DNA of 64,000 nucleotides, from the NCBI GenBank assembly GCA_029339195.1, contig JAPTJF010000044.1:62001-126000 (forward strand). The letters are read 5' to 3'. The stretch is from Micractinium sp. NFX-FRZ (taxonomy: Eukaryota > Chlorophyta > Trebouxiophyceae > Chlorellales > Chlorellaceae). This document shows, one piece after another, positions 1 through 11,422 of the stretch. The notes under the pieces are model-generated. The model was not told where the DNA came from. It made no database searches and saw only the letters and a list, made by a program, of their open reading frames with translations. Both the position numbers and the translations under genes were made by a program. Each line of letters begins with the position of its first letter. The first letter of the stretch is position 1.

Positions 1-3000
1 AGCGGGTGGGGCAGGAGCGGTGCTGTGCCTCCATGCTCTTCTTGGACCGCTGTACCGCCTTTGGGCACGAGGACCCATGCCCCCGCCTGCAAGCCGACTC
101 ACAGCGCTGCTGTACCGCTGTGCCGTGCTGCAGTACATGCACTGGACTGATGCCTTCACCTCCAAGCTCACCCGCCGCACCAAGCTGGTGGGCAGCGCAC
201 TGACCTGCGAGGGGGCGCCCAAGGGGGGCGACGCAGGTGGGCCACGCGGGTGTTGGGGCATGGTTCGGGTTTGGGATTTTGGGGGGGGCTTGGGGTCGTG
301 TTTGGGTTTGAGATGGATGTTGGGTTGCAAGAGGGTAAGGCCATGTGTGCATGGACGCAGGCGGTGGAGGGAGTTGAGGCAGTGTAGAGGGTCAGGGCGG
401 GTGCCAGGTGCGCAGGAGGGGGCAGGCTGGTGGGTGGCTCAAGCGACGCACACGTTTTGGCTGGCCCGCCCTGCTGGCACATGCCCACACTCCTCGGCCG
501 CCAACCAACCGCCAACCAACCGCCAAGCTGACCCGCCCTGCTGGCACCGCCATGTGTGCCCTGCAGCCGATGAGTGGCGCCTCAACCCCTTCATCCTGCC
601 TTATGCCTGGGCCACAGACCGGGTACGGGGGCGGAAGAGCGTGCTGGCAACCTGGGTTAGGAGGGGGGCGCAACCTTTTGCGGGCACTTCTGCAGCGCCC
701 ACTCGCAACTGCATGTGTATGTCATTGCGGCAAGCACACTTGCGGCAGCGCGCGCCGCAGCTGAGGCAGCGGCTGTGGCAGCGGTGGTCGGGTAGGGGTA
801 GCAGAACCGAAGCCGGAGATGCGCAGCGCCCCTGCTGCTTTTGCCCAAGTGTGCACCACCACCCCGCCCCGCCCCCTGGCGTCTCACGCCCCACCCCCGC
901 TGTTCTGCCAGCCCGCCCCCATGCGCCTTGCCTTTTGCCTTCCCATTGCCTGTGCGTGCATCCGACCCTGCAGGAGGGGTGGCAGTTGCTGTCGCAAGAG
1001 AAAGACGTGTTCAAGTGCCATCCCAGTGCATGGGATGCGCGCTACTACGCAGGTGGGTGCGGGGCTGTGTGGGATGAAGAGTTGCGGGCTGGGGGCCGCC
1101 ACCCAAGGGGGAATAGCCACCCAGGGGGGTTGTTGCTGCTCTGTGCAGGCGGGGGCCGGGGTGCGTGGAATGGGGTGAGGAGTTGCTGGCTGGGGACGAA
1201 CCTCTGTGCCCCCGGCGCCCATTGCTGACCGTTGGAAGAAAGGACCCCTTCACGCTCTGCTCCCCATCTTCAACCCCTCGTCCCTCCCGTCTCCCCGCCT
1301 CGCCGTCCCCGCTCTGCAGACTCTGGCGCGTCACTGGCGCTTCTGTCTGGCGGGTTCAACATCGACAGCCTGCTGGCCAAGTACCAGGGGGTGGACTGGT
1401 GGAACCAGCGCACCTGGGACTGCAACGCGCGGTGGGTCAAGTTCCAAGGATGGGGGGTTGGTTGACACGTACAGGGGGTGCTGGGGCAGCGAGTGGCGGA
1501 ACCAGCGCACCTGGGACGCGTGGTGGGTTCATTAGGCATGCATGTGAGATCCGTGTATGCGCAAAGGAGGGTCAAATACTTTAAAAAAAGGGGGTGATGG
1601 GCAGTGTGAGGCGGTGGACTTGCGGAACCAGCGCACCTGCGAGCGCCGCCCGCGGTGGAAAGCGGCAGGGTGTGGTGGGGGGTGATGGGCGGCTGGGGCT
1701 GGCTACGCAGATGGGGGCGGCTGGTTTTGAAGACTCACGCTCAGGGCGATTCCCATTCCAGGATTTCCAACATTCTACCCTCTCCCCCACCCCCACCCCG
1801 CTCCTCACCCCCGCGCAGCGTGCGCCCGGATGCCGAGTGGACGTACGACGGCGTCAGCATCTCGCCCTATGAAACAGGTGCGCCCCCGGCTGCGGCTGCT
1901 GCCGCTGGTTGACCTGTAAATTGCAGCCACTTCAAATGTGCTGCAAGTGCTGGGCTGTCCCTGCCCTGCACAACCCCCTCCCCCCGCCCACGCCCATCTC
2001 GCCTGGCCCGCCGCACCCTCCTCCCCTGCCCACCTCACCTAGCCTGCCCTGCCCGCCCTGCAACCCGCTCCGCCCCGCCCGCCCTGCACAACCCCTCCAC
2101 CCCCCCGCCCCTCGCCCCGCCCCACCTTCACCCCCTACCGCCCCGCAGTGTTTGTCCCCGTCAGCCAGGGCCCCGCCCAGTCGGACTGGAGCTACGTGCG
2201 GCAGGCGGTCAAGTACTCGGTTTGGATGGAGGCGCAGGTGGGGGGTGGGGGACGTGGGTGGGGTGGGGGGCAGGCAGTGTGAGGGTGGACGCCCGGCAGT
2301 AGGCCCTAGCATGCTGAGGGTGGACGACAGAGGGTGTTGGAGCGGGAGTGGAGGCGGCCTGGCCTAGCCCCGTTGTGATGTGTCCGACGCTGCCCACTTT
2401 CCCCCCTGTGTGTGCCTCCTCCTTCCCCCCCCGTCCCCCCGCTCTTCAGACCACGGGCGCCCCCCAGGGCAACAGCAACTCCTTTGTGTCCGACGCCTGG
2501 ACGCTGCGCGCGCCCCGCCTCGTCTACGCCAACTCCCGCGGGCCCGGCTGCTTCGACTTTGACTTTTACGTGCAGGTGCGGGGGCTTATCATCATGTTGA
2601 TCATTGTTTTAGGGCTTTGGGGTGGCTCTGTTACTGGTATGCCCACGTGTATAGCCCTTATGATTTGCCCTTGTGCATGCACAGGCGAAACTGCCTGGCC
2701 CGTCTGCGTTAACTTTGCCTTCTACGTGCACGCTCATGTAAGGTGCTCGTTCAAGATTTATTTCCTTGCCATCTTGCGCCGTGCCCTGCACACCCCTCCG
2801 CCCACCTCATCCCACCCCCGCCCTTCCCATCATTACCCACCCGCCTCCCTCCCCCCCTCCCGGCCTGCAGCACAACCCCGACCAGGCCAGCAAGTCGAGC
2901 CAGCACCAGCTGCTGTGGGAGCACTTCGTGCTGGTGGGGCAGTTCCAGGGCAGGCCACACCGGTGAGCTGCATCCACGACATGCGCTGCTCTCTTTAGAC

Positions 3001-3582
3001 ACAACTCTAAGTGCTGGTGGGGCCTCAGTTCCAGGGGAGGCCACACAGGTGAGGGTGCAACTGCATTGCAAGTCGAATCACTACTCTGCTGCCTGTGAGG
3101 GCGCCTGGTTCCCTTTCCAGGGGCGGCGCGCAGATGGGGATGCAGCTTCATCCACATGCACTGCTTGCTCAGCAAGTATAGCAGGTTTAGCAACCCAGCC
3201 TCCTCGACTTTACCCTCCTTCTCCCAAGGACAGGTCCACCTGCCTCTCCTTGCATATGGGCGGCGCCTCCCACGCTGCTGCCTCGTCTTGCACCCAACTC
3301 CACTGCAATCTCACCCTTCCCCCTTCATGTCCTCAACGCTGTCTCGCCAACAGGTTCACCTGCCCCGTTTGCTGGCAAGTTTAGCAAGTGTTTGGCAACC
3401 AACCTCTCTTCCTCCCCCTCCCCCTCCCACTGCAGGTTCACCTGCCCCGTGCAAATCGGCGCCTCCTACCGCGCCTCGTATGTGCGTGCCCGCGGCCGCC
3501 GCTGCTTCAACCACAACCACTACTCCACGCACAACCAGGACGTGCGGCTGGCGGGCATCTCGCAGGGTGGGTGGGGGCGGGG

Positions 3583-3629
<47 letters not shown>

Positions 3630-5000
3630 CGCAAGTACGTGCCGTGGCCAGTGGCCAGTTAGTGGGAGCCTGGGCAACACAGGCAGCACCGCCAGGGCAT
3701 GCGGCTGGCGGGCATCTCGCAGGGTGGGCGGGGTGGCGCAAGCACGTGTGTTGGCCCCTGGGGTTTGGATAGGCGGGGAGCATGGGCGACACTTGCCGCA
3801 CGACCAGGGCATGTGTGCGGCTGGCGGGCAGGTGTGGGTGGGTGTCAGTTGATGCGACGCCTAACTGCCAGGCCGGCTGACGGCAAACCAGCTGTATGCA
3901 AGCTGCATGACCCCTTTGCCTACTAATTCCATAACATCCACAACTGTATCCAACCAACCAGCAGTCCACATCGCAGCATATTGAGTTGTCCAGCCACCGT
4001 GCCGTCCGGCTGTCGGCCAGTCGCTCACTTGCACACCTCGTCACACACCCCACCGCGTCTTTCGTCTGCTGCCCTGTGCCGCAGCCTACGAGCTGTTCAA
4101 CCACTACGCCGACTTTGGGCAGTTTGAGAGCCGGCAGGCCAAGTGAGTGGGGGCGGGGGTTGAACAACAGCGGTGATGACGATGCGGGGGCAGAGAGGTG
4201 GCACAGTGGGGCCCACTGGTGGGGGGAAGGGGAAAGTATGGTGGGTGCGCAGCGCCGCCACAACCGTAGCCGCCACTCCAGCCTCCAACTGTGCTGACCT
4301 GCTGCCGCCGGCCTGCTGTGCTGAGATTACCTGCCGCCGGCTGTCCTGAGCTGCTGCCGGCCTGCCCTCCCTTTGCTCCGGGGCCCCCCTTGCCCCTCCC
4401 CACAGGTTTGTGTGCACCGACTCCTTGTATGGCCTTCCCAAGGGCTTTGACACCCGCCCTCTGGACCCGCTGCCAAAGGCGGACGAGCAGCGCAACGCTG
4501 ACAAATGGCAGGGGCTGGTCAAGGGGGCGGCAGCGGAGGCTGAGGCGTCACTGGCACGGCTGAATGGGGGCACCGCCGGCGGGGGTGCAGGGGCGGCGGG
4601 CGCTGCCGGTGCTGACGCCGCGGTGCAGCAGGAGCAGGCCGTCGCTGGCGCCGCTGCGGCGGCGGAGCAGCAGCTGCAGGCGCAGGCCGCCACAACGGAT
4701 CAGCAGCAGGCTGCAGCGGCGGCCGCTGCGGCGGCGGAACAGCAGCAGGCGCAGGCGGCGGTGGCAGCCGCAGCAGTTGCAGAGCAGGCGGCGGCGGCAG
4801 CGGCGGCAGCGCAGCAACAAGCTGCGGTTGCCCAGGCTGCTGGGGCAGCGGCAGCGGCCCAGCAGGGGGCAGCGGCAGCGGCCCAGCAGGCTGTAGGGGA
4901 TGCAGCTGCAGACGCGGTGGCACACGGGCGAATTGATGAGGCGGCTGCAGAAGCCTTCCAGACACAGGAGGCAGTGCAGGCGGCTGCTGGAGGAACTTAG
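1..5000 (+). CDS. Putative glycosyltransferase-like algal protein, 5' end missing
   Basis: Eleven exons join in frame: <1-236, 567-622, 974-1052, 1320-1431, 1819-1877, 2149-2237, 2450-2575, 2871-2962, 3436-3566, 4085-4142, 4406-5000, ending in TAG. The N-terminal exons carry HWTDAFTSKL, KLVGSALTCEGAPK, GGFNIDSLLAKYQGVDW and DGVSISPYET. From memory this motif series matches a family of uncharacterised algal/protist proteins with a GT-A-like fold; that is recollection, not a search result. The middle part (FTCPVQIGASYRASYVRARG, FNHNHYSTHNQDVRL) and FVCTDSLYGLPKGFDTRPLD are well-behaved globular sequence. The final exon ends in about 150 residues of Ala/Gln-rich low complexity. No membrane segment is visible in the part present. 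The start lies upstream of the window, so any signal peptide cannot be judged. Function is inferred only; the gene itself is well supported by ten consistent splice phases. Confidence 0.72.
1487..1665 (+). repeat. Two intronic echoes of the upstream exon end
   Basis: The exon ending at 1431 finishes with GGTGGAACCAGCGCACCTGG. The following intron repeats this block with its downstream GGTGGG context at about 1487-1530 and again, more degenerate, at 1610-1665. Spacing is about 95-125 bp. The copies cannot simply be read through, because stop codons lie between them. Confidence 0.8.
3009..3125 (+). repeat. Intronic echoes of the exon end and donor at 2962
   Basis: The exon end GTGCTGGTGGGGCAGTTCCA plus GGCCACACCG|GTGAGC is repeated at 3009-3055 with GTGAGG as its donor-like end. 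A third weak copy lies near 3106-3125. The period is about 85-95 bp. Confidence 0.75.
3231..3372 (+). repeat. Echoes of the acceptor and start of the exon at 3436
   Basis: The real acceptor and exon start read CAGGTTCACCTGCCCCGT (3432-3449). The intron before it contains CAGGTTCACCTGCCCCGT at about 3353-3370 and a weaker CAGGTCCACCTGCC at about 3231, so the 3' splice region is triplicated. Confidence 0.75.
3584..3629 (+). repeat. 46-base uninterrupted G run
   Basis: Forty-six consecutive G residues begin 18 bp after the donor of the exon ending at 3566. The run lies inside the intron on the sense strand, so the pre-mRNA would carry it too and could form G-quadruplexes. Confidence 0.97.
3700..3835 (+). 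repeat. Two echoes of the exon end at 3566
   Basis: The exon end GCGGCTGGCGGGCATCTCGC followed by AGGGTGGG recurs almost exactly at 3701-3727. A shorter version (TGTGCGGCTGGCGGGCA) is at about 3811-3828. Both are downstream of the G run in the same intron. Confidence 0.85.
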
Positions 5001-6540
5001 CATGCTTCCTTTTAATATCTTGCTTCCATGTTGTGCTGCTGCCCTTTGTGCACATTCGGGTCTCTTCTTACCCAGCGCCGGTGTGGCCGACACGTGACGC
5101 CGCCGCCGGGCCCCCTTGCTGCTTTTGCTCCCCTGCTCCATCCTCGTTTGTTCCCTCCTGCCGCCACTGTGGGTACATCTCTCAGGGCTCCAGTCCTGAC
5201 ATGCAACCAACCTCATCTGACCCCTTTGGCGCGGGCAGCTGGTGTGTAGCTTGGTGCCTGCTTGCCTGCTTGCTGGATGCCGGCTGCATGGGTGGGGTTG
5301 ATCTTCCTGCTTGTAGCGCTTCCAGAGAGTGGGGCCTGTATTGGGTCAGACGAGGCCCTGTCCTGGGCAGGGGCCGCTGCATGCATGGGGGCGTGCCGTG
5401 CCCATACGCAGACAAACCAAGACGCCTCTGGCAGCCAAAATTTCCAGCTGCTGCTGCGCTGAAAGCATGTGGGACACAGCAGCGGCATGGCACACTCCTG
5501 CCAGCTTCCCAGCAGCTGCCGGCCCAACCCAACGTGCTATACGGGACTAGGTGGTGCCGCTGCTGCTGCTCGCAATGCAGGGCAGCTGCGCCGCCCTCTG
5601 CAGCGGCCCTCCGCCGCATTTACATATAAGCAAAAGCCCGACCAGGGTGCTGGCCAGTCGCTCCATGCCGACGCCCCTCCTCGCAGGGGCACCTGGACGG
5701 GAGAGGGGCGGGTGTGGAAAGGAGGTCATGGAGAGTGCTGCCGCCGGCGCTGGGCCGCATGGGTGCAATGTAAGCAGGGTGATGCAACAGTAGGGGCAGC
5801 GCAAGCAGCATCATGTGAAATGGCGTGCGGCTCCGCTTCCATCCGTGCCCTCTGCCGGCGACCCACCCTGAGCTTGAGCTCAGCACTTGCTTCTCTGCGT
5901 TTGAACCCCACCTGGCGCACAGTCGGTCCCCTTTTTGCTGGCTTCACCCCAGTGACTTGCCTACTTGAAGAGTCCTAGAGACACGGCCTGCATCCGCTTT
6001 TGCCAGAGGGCGCCTGCCGGGGCGGCAGGCAGGAGGCTGGCGGCGCGGGCGCTGGCGGCAGGGTTACCAACTCAGCTGTGTCTCGACCCCGCATGGCTTG
6101 CTGCCGCTAATCTTTACCCCCTTGACGTATTTCGGAATCACACTACTTACGCAAACCCAAAGCCACTGCACTTTTCGGGAGCGCTGCGGCGGCGCGGCAA
6201 GCGGGCACCGTTGTTCAGTGAGAATCCAGGAAGGAGCACATAGGGGTGAGCTGATGCATATTGAAGGCGATACAGAGGAGGCGCCGCCCTTGGCGCTGTG
6301 GGGGACGCGGGCGACGGCGGTGCGGGCGGCGAGCTCACACTGCTGGGGGGCACGCGGGCAGCTGGCTTGCCAGGAGAGCGCATAAACCGACCATCCAATC
6401 GAAAAGGAACAGTAGCGCTGCAGGGAATGTGACATTAAGAGCCGGCAACAGGCCAACACCCGCGGTCGCACGCTTCCAAGCCACCCGCGTCTCACTCCTT
6501 TCCGGTGCCGCAGGGCCGCTCCCGCCCCCTCCGGCCCGCC
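5001..6540. other. Intergenic, no supported gene
   Basis: This stretch holds the presumed 3' UTR of the upstream gene and the promoter/5' UTR of the membrane-protein gene at 6541. Open frames here lack splice-consistent partners and recognisable motifs. I see no RNA gene and no clear transposon. Confidence 0.6.
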
Positions 6541-8921
6541 ATGTCTCCCTCCCAGCTGCTCATTTGGCTGGCACTGGCAGTGCTGGCCCAGATCTCTGTG
6601 GCGCTGCTTGGGGTGTTCAGTAGAGAGCTCCAGGTAGGCCTGATGGGTGCTGCCCTTCTGCTTGCTAGAGCATGTGCCTCTGTCAACCACCACGAGGAAG
6701 CGGTGTTACAATCGTACTGGCATGTGATCCTGTGTTCTGCCTGAGCCAAGGTGCTAACAGTGGTGACGACGGTTGCAGAGGGTGGGTGTTGTGTGGCTCT
6801 TTGGGGTCAAGCCTGTCTGCTGCTTGGGCCGCGGTGCGCTGCCCCCGCCACCGCTAGCCTTCGCGTCCAGCTTGCTTGCTGCCCGCACGCCCCTCCCGCC
6901 TGCCGCCCCTGCAGACCACAGCCCGCGAGCCGATCCCGGCGTTGCGCCTCCTGCTGGTCGTCTCTCTGCTAGCCATCGCATTCCTTTTAACCATCGACGC
7001 CCTGTCATTCGTGGCGGCAACGGCACAGCGCTTGTGGTGGCCGCGGAAGCAGCGGCCTGGCCATGCAGAGGATCCACACAAGGCGGGGGTGCCTGCCGAC
7101 ATTGAGGCACAGCAGGTGGATGTGGCCAGCGGCGGCAAGCCGGGGCTGGCAGCGGCGGCAGCGGCGGCGACGGCGGGTGCAGCGGTGGACAAAGGTGGGG
7201 GCAGTGGCAGCGCAGCCAGCAGCAGTGCCAAGCTCGCCGGCAGCAGCGCAGACAGTGATTCAGAGGAGCTAGCCAAGCAGCAGCAGGCACAGCAGGCACA
7301 GCAGGAGGAGGAGGAGCAGCAGGCAGCAGAGGAGGGGGCGGAGCAGCAGCGGGCGCGGCCGGATGTGCCGCTGCGCCGCGGCCTCTGCCGCAAGCTGCTC
7401 GGGTTTGAAGCCCGGAACCCGCGCGCCCACCGCTGGTGTGCTGCCCTGAGCATTGCGCTTAGCATGGCGCTGGCGGGGGGCTGCCAGCTGGTGGCACCCG
7501 GCTTTGTGGATGTCGCCATAGGTGTGTGCCGCCGTCTCCTTGGGACACGTCACCTTATCTTCCCCTCTCCCCCGCCTGTCTCCCACTCTCCCCTGTCTGG
7601 CTTCCCCCTTCTCGCCCTCGCTTCGCCACGTCTTTCCTGCCTCCCATCTCGGGCTCCGCTGCTGTGCCTGCTGTGCACTCCAGCCGGTCAACACGTCTTT
7701 TTAGTCCTACTTGCTGTCTTCATCCAAACCGTCCTTACCCCTCCCGCTATCCTGCTGTGCCTGCCGCTTCATGCTGTGCCTGCTGTGCAGTCCAGCTGGT
7801 TAATACTTTTGGGGTGATCCTGGTTGTCTTCATCCAAGCCACCGCCTGCCGCTGCTCGTCTGGCCCTGCTCCGCCGTCATGGTGGCGGGAGCGGCGATGG
7901 TCATCGCGCCCAGCGTGGGACACGTGCGCTCCCGCTGCGCTGTGCCATGCTGCGCTGTGCCATGCTGTGCTGTGCTGTGCTGCAGCCGTGTTCGTCGCGC
8001 CCAGCGTGGGACACGTGCACCCCCACCGCTCGGGCCACCACTCGCATGCCCTCCCGTTTTCACCCCGCGTGGCGCCCCCCTTCCTTCCCTCCCCTGCAGG
8101 GCTCTAAAGGCGGGCTGGACAGCGGGCGCGCGTGGCTGGGTTTCGGGCAGTCGGTGCTGGCCATGCTGGCCGCCACTTCAATGTACATCTGCCTACAGGT
8201 GGGGAAATCAACAAGTGTGCTGTGGATGCTGTGCTGTGCTGCACTAGTCATCCTGTGCTGTGCCTGCTGGCGCCATTTGCATGTACATCTGCCTGCAGGT
8301 GGGCCGAGGCTGGGGCCCTTTTGCTGTGCATGCCGTGATGTGCTGTGCGTGCTGCCTGCAAGTAGGGGTATGGGGCGCATGCCGGCCTCACTGCATGCCT
8401 GTGCCCCCGATGCCTCCACCACCCTCCTACCCGCCGCCCTTGCAGGCCTTCCGCCGCCTGAGGCTAACAGCCGGCGCAACCTAGTCTAGCCTAAGTCGTC
8501 TCGTCGTTACAGCTCATCCCCTGAAAGAGGGCGCCCCCTGCAGGAACTGTTCCTCCACTCACGCGCCATCCCTCTCCCTTGTTCACACCCCGCCCCTGCA
8601 GGCCTTCCGCCGCCTGAAGCTGAGCGGGCGCAACCTGCAGTACCTCTACCTCTCCCTCACGGTCGCCGTGGCCCTGCCCCTCACCCTGCCCCTGGACGGA
8701 ACCCAGTGGGCCGCCCAGTTTGGGGGCTGGACGGGCGGCAACTGGGCAGAGCTTGTGCTGGGCGGCACGGTGGTGTATGTGGGACAAAACTACCTGCTGC
8801 AGGTGCGGTGCGGGGCGGGGCGGGGATGAGCGAGGTGGCGGTGGTGTGCAAGTGGCCCGCACGGCGGAGGCGTGAGTGCGGCCTGCACCTGCCTGCATCA
8901 ATGTGCTGGGTGCAGTGCCGC

Positions 8922-8963
<42 letters not shown>

Positions 8964-9931
8964 AGCGCGTGGGGGAGTGCGCCCAGGTGCACCGCCCCCA
9001 CAAGAGAGGGGCGGCCCCTTCCCCGAACGGGCGCGGGGCGCCCGCGTCCCCATTTCCCCCCGGTCGGCGTGCGCTTTGTGTGCGTGTGCGGGAACCAGTC
9101 TAGTGGCTAGGCAGGCTGACCTCAGCGCTGGCGCCCCGCCGGGAGCTGCACCCCGCTCCCGCCCCCATTGCCGACCCTGGGCTCGGCCCACGTGGGGCCC
9201 AGGGGTGCACCCCTCTTACCACCCTCCCCGCCTGCCTGCCCCTCCTGTGCCCGCCCGCCTCCCGCAGCACACCACCTGGGCGCTGGGCGCTCCCCTGGTG
9301 TCCATGCTCTATGGCCTCCGCCTGGTGGCATCCATCGTGCTCTCCAAAGTCATGCTGTCCTACACAGTCATAGACACAGCGGTGCAGGTGCGCCCGGCTG
9401 GCGCCTTGCTGGCATGCTGTGCGTGCGGGTTGAGGGAGGGAGGGGATGGCGGCTGTGGTGTGGAATGCGGGCAGCAGCAGAGCGGGGGGAGGGTGGGGAG
9501 GCCTGGGGCTGGCAGATGCCAGGCAAGGAGTGCTGCCACGCCTGCACAGGTTTTGAGGGCGGGCACCGCCAGCTGCTGGCCCCACTGGCAGCCCACCGAT
9601 GCTGTTGTCTGTGCCGCACCGGCACCCATCCGGCCCCATTACCGCGCACCCCCTCTGCACCCGCGCCTGTCCCGCTCACTGCGCCCGCCCTGTATTGCTG
9701 CCGGTGCAGATCGTGGCCGCGGTGCTGACAGTGCTCTCAGTCACCCTATACATGGGGCACGGGTATTTGATGAGCAGGCAGCAGGCGTGCCAGCAACAAC
9801 AACAGCAGCAGCAGCAGCAGGTAAAGCAAGAGCATGCGGAGCGGCAGGATATGGGGCAGTCTGAGCAGCAGCAGGGGCGCGGGAACCACGAGAATAAGCA
9901 GCAGAGTGTGCCAGACTTTCTTGAGGCGTGA
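6541..9931 (+). CDS. EamA/DMT-superfamily-like multi-spanning membrane protein, apparent frameshift in exon 3
   Basis: Exons: 6541-6633, 6915-7521, about 7791-7923, 8100-8198, 8602-8802, 9268-9387, 9710-9931. The start ATG opens directly into a hydrophobic helix (LLIWLALAVLAQISVALLG). Further helices follow in every exon, for example LLLVVSLLAIAFLLTIDALS, WCAALSIALSMALAGGCQL, LVNTFGVILVVFIQA, LVWPCSAVMVAGAAMVIAP, LAMLAATSMYICLQ, YLYLSLTVAVALPLTLPL and IVAAVLTVLSVTLYMGHG. About ten helices in a probable two-repeat layout fit the drug/metabolite transporter superfamily; substrate unknown. Exon 2 holds a roughly 130-residue cytosolic-looking Ala/Gln/Glu insert, and the C-terminus is Gln-rich. 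In exon 3 the frame needed for FIQA (near 7850) and that for RLPLLVWP differ by one base and a few residues seem missing, so there is a deletion or a sequence error. Other junctions are phase-consistent. Confidence 0.68.
7678..8020 (+). repeat. Echoes around exon 3 of the membrane-protein gene
   Basis: The exon-3 start (GTTAATACTTTTGGGGTGAT onward, to GTCTTCATCCAAG) has a degenerate upstream copy at about 7678-7732 that contains TAG. The exon-3 end (GTCATCGCGCCCAGCGTGGG then ACACGTGC) is repeated at about 7987-8018. Confidence 0.75.
8272..8305 (+). repeat. Echo of the exon end and donor at 8198
   Basis: ATGTACATCTGCCTGCAGGT closely repeats the real exon end and donor ATGTACATCTGCCTACAGGT at 8181-8200. 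The copy lies about 100 bp downstream in the intron. Confidence 0.85.
8438..8487 (+). repeat. Pseudo-exon start upstream of the exon at 8602
   Basis: GCAGGCCTTCCGCCGCCTGA and the next 25 bases copy the real acceptor and exon start at 8598 onward, about 155 bp upstream. In the frame of the real exon the copy reads AFRRLRLTAGAT then TAG, so its use would truncate the protein. Confidence 0.88.
8923..8960 (+). repeat. (GT)19 microsatellite
   Basis: Nineteen perfect GT dinucleotides in the intron after the exon ending at 8802. Confidence 0.97.
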
Positions 9932-11422
9932 GTTGAGGACACCAGCAGGGAAGCAACCTAGCAGCAGCGGCAGCAGCAGCAGCAGCGCGGCTCCGGCAGC
10001 CGCCCCAGTGGCAGGCGGCTGGACAGCGCGAGCGTGGGAGTCCGCAGTGGAAGGCACCTGTGCACAGTGACACTCAACTGAGGGTGCTGCTGCACGTTGA
10101 CCAGGAGTGCCACAAACACGCACACAGCCTGTGGAGTGCACATAGGGCATTCAATCACTTGCAGCAAACACGCCAATTTTCTTCGCCAAATACCTTCTGC
10201 ACACCCTTCCTTGAACATCATTGCCAACCGTTGGCGTGACGCTCTTCATCATCAATCCCCTTCCCACATGCCCTCTCGTCCGTCCACAACTTTTTCAACA
10301 GCTTGGTTACACAACACATCAAAACGGACACGCCGATGTGCATTGCCGGCGACAGGAGAGAAGCTTAGCAGGCGGCTCAGGTGGCTCGTATGAGCGCTGC
10401 ACTGCACAGCTCAGCAGCAGCAGGCCCTGCGGGCGCATGATGCCAGGGCGTGGCGCGCCTGTGTAGGCACTGGGCTTGGGTGGAAGAAAGACAGACGTGA
10501 GGAGGGATCAGCTCGGAATGCAGCGGGTTGGACGGCACGTGGGGCAGGCACTTGGCATTGCAAGAAAGACGTGGCGAGAAATCAGCCACTGGATTCGACG
10601 TGCAGGTTGGAAAGTACGTGGGGCAGGCACTTGAGAAGCACGGGGCAGGCTGGCAGGCAGGCTGGCGAGGGGTACTTGAAGGGCAGCATCGACGGGTTAA
10701 TACGGGGACAGGCACGGGGGTGTGGCATGAACTTCAGTTGTGGAAACTCTGGAGTGGGGTGCTCTGGAGTGCTGAGTGGGTGTGAAGAAAGGGCCTGAGG
10801 GCGGGGGTGGGTGGGAGTGCCTGGTGTGCTTGACTGAACATGTGAGCGAGAACAGGGGCAGGGCGGACTGCCCTGTTGTGTGCTGTGATCAAGGGAAAAT
10901 GCAGGGAACAGAAGAGGACAGGGAAAGACATCCAATCGAAGGGAAGTAGAGAAAGAATACCACGAAAATAAGAGAAGGAAGATGAAGGGGAAGAAGAATG
11001 GAAAGGGGAGACGCGGGGGTGGGGCGGCTGCACGGATGGCGGCACGGGGCATGGCAAGGACAGCTGTGGAGGTGCAGCAGATGCAGTGCAGGTCGGCAAG
11101 TGGCAGAGGGCATACGTTGACGCACTAGGGGCAGGGGAGGAAATTTAAGAAGAAAGAAGCGCAGTGGAGGCATGGGGGAAGGCGTGGGGTATCTACCAGT
11201 TGATGCAAGGGTGCACGTTTGTAGGGGCGGGCGGCAGCCGTCGTGCTTGCCGACCTCAGGGCAGCGGCAGGCCTGCGGCAGGGCTGCGTTGGCTTATTGG
11301 CGGCTGCCGCAAGCCTGCAGCGGTTGAATTGGGGCGGCTAGAGATGTGGCACAGCGCACGCAGCTCTGCCCAAGTGGTGCACGCGCCTCAGAAGCGCGCA
11401 TCTTCAGCTTCATTTCACCGGC
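9932..11422. other. Convergent intergenic region, no supported gene
   Basis: This lies between the end of the membrane-protein gene and the stop of the bZIP gene on the other strand, so both 3' UTRs are expected here. At about 10490-10640 there is a degenerate tandem repeat of roughly 95 bp sharing GTGGGGCAGGCACTTG. A purine-rich stretch (10900-11010) follows. No convincing coding exon is seen. Confidence 0.6.

Noticed and set aside
20..1228. 402-codon open frame through the first exons of the GT-like gene
   Set aside because: It reads straight through three introns with clear donor and acceptor sites; only the exon parts carry family motifs.
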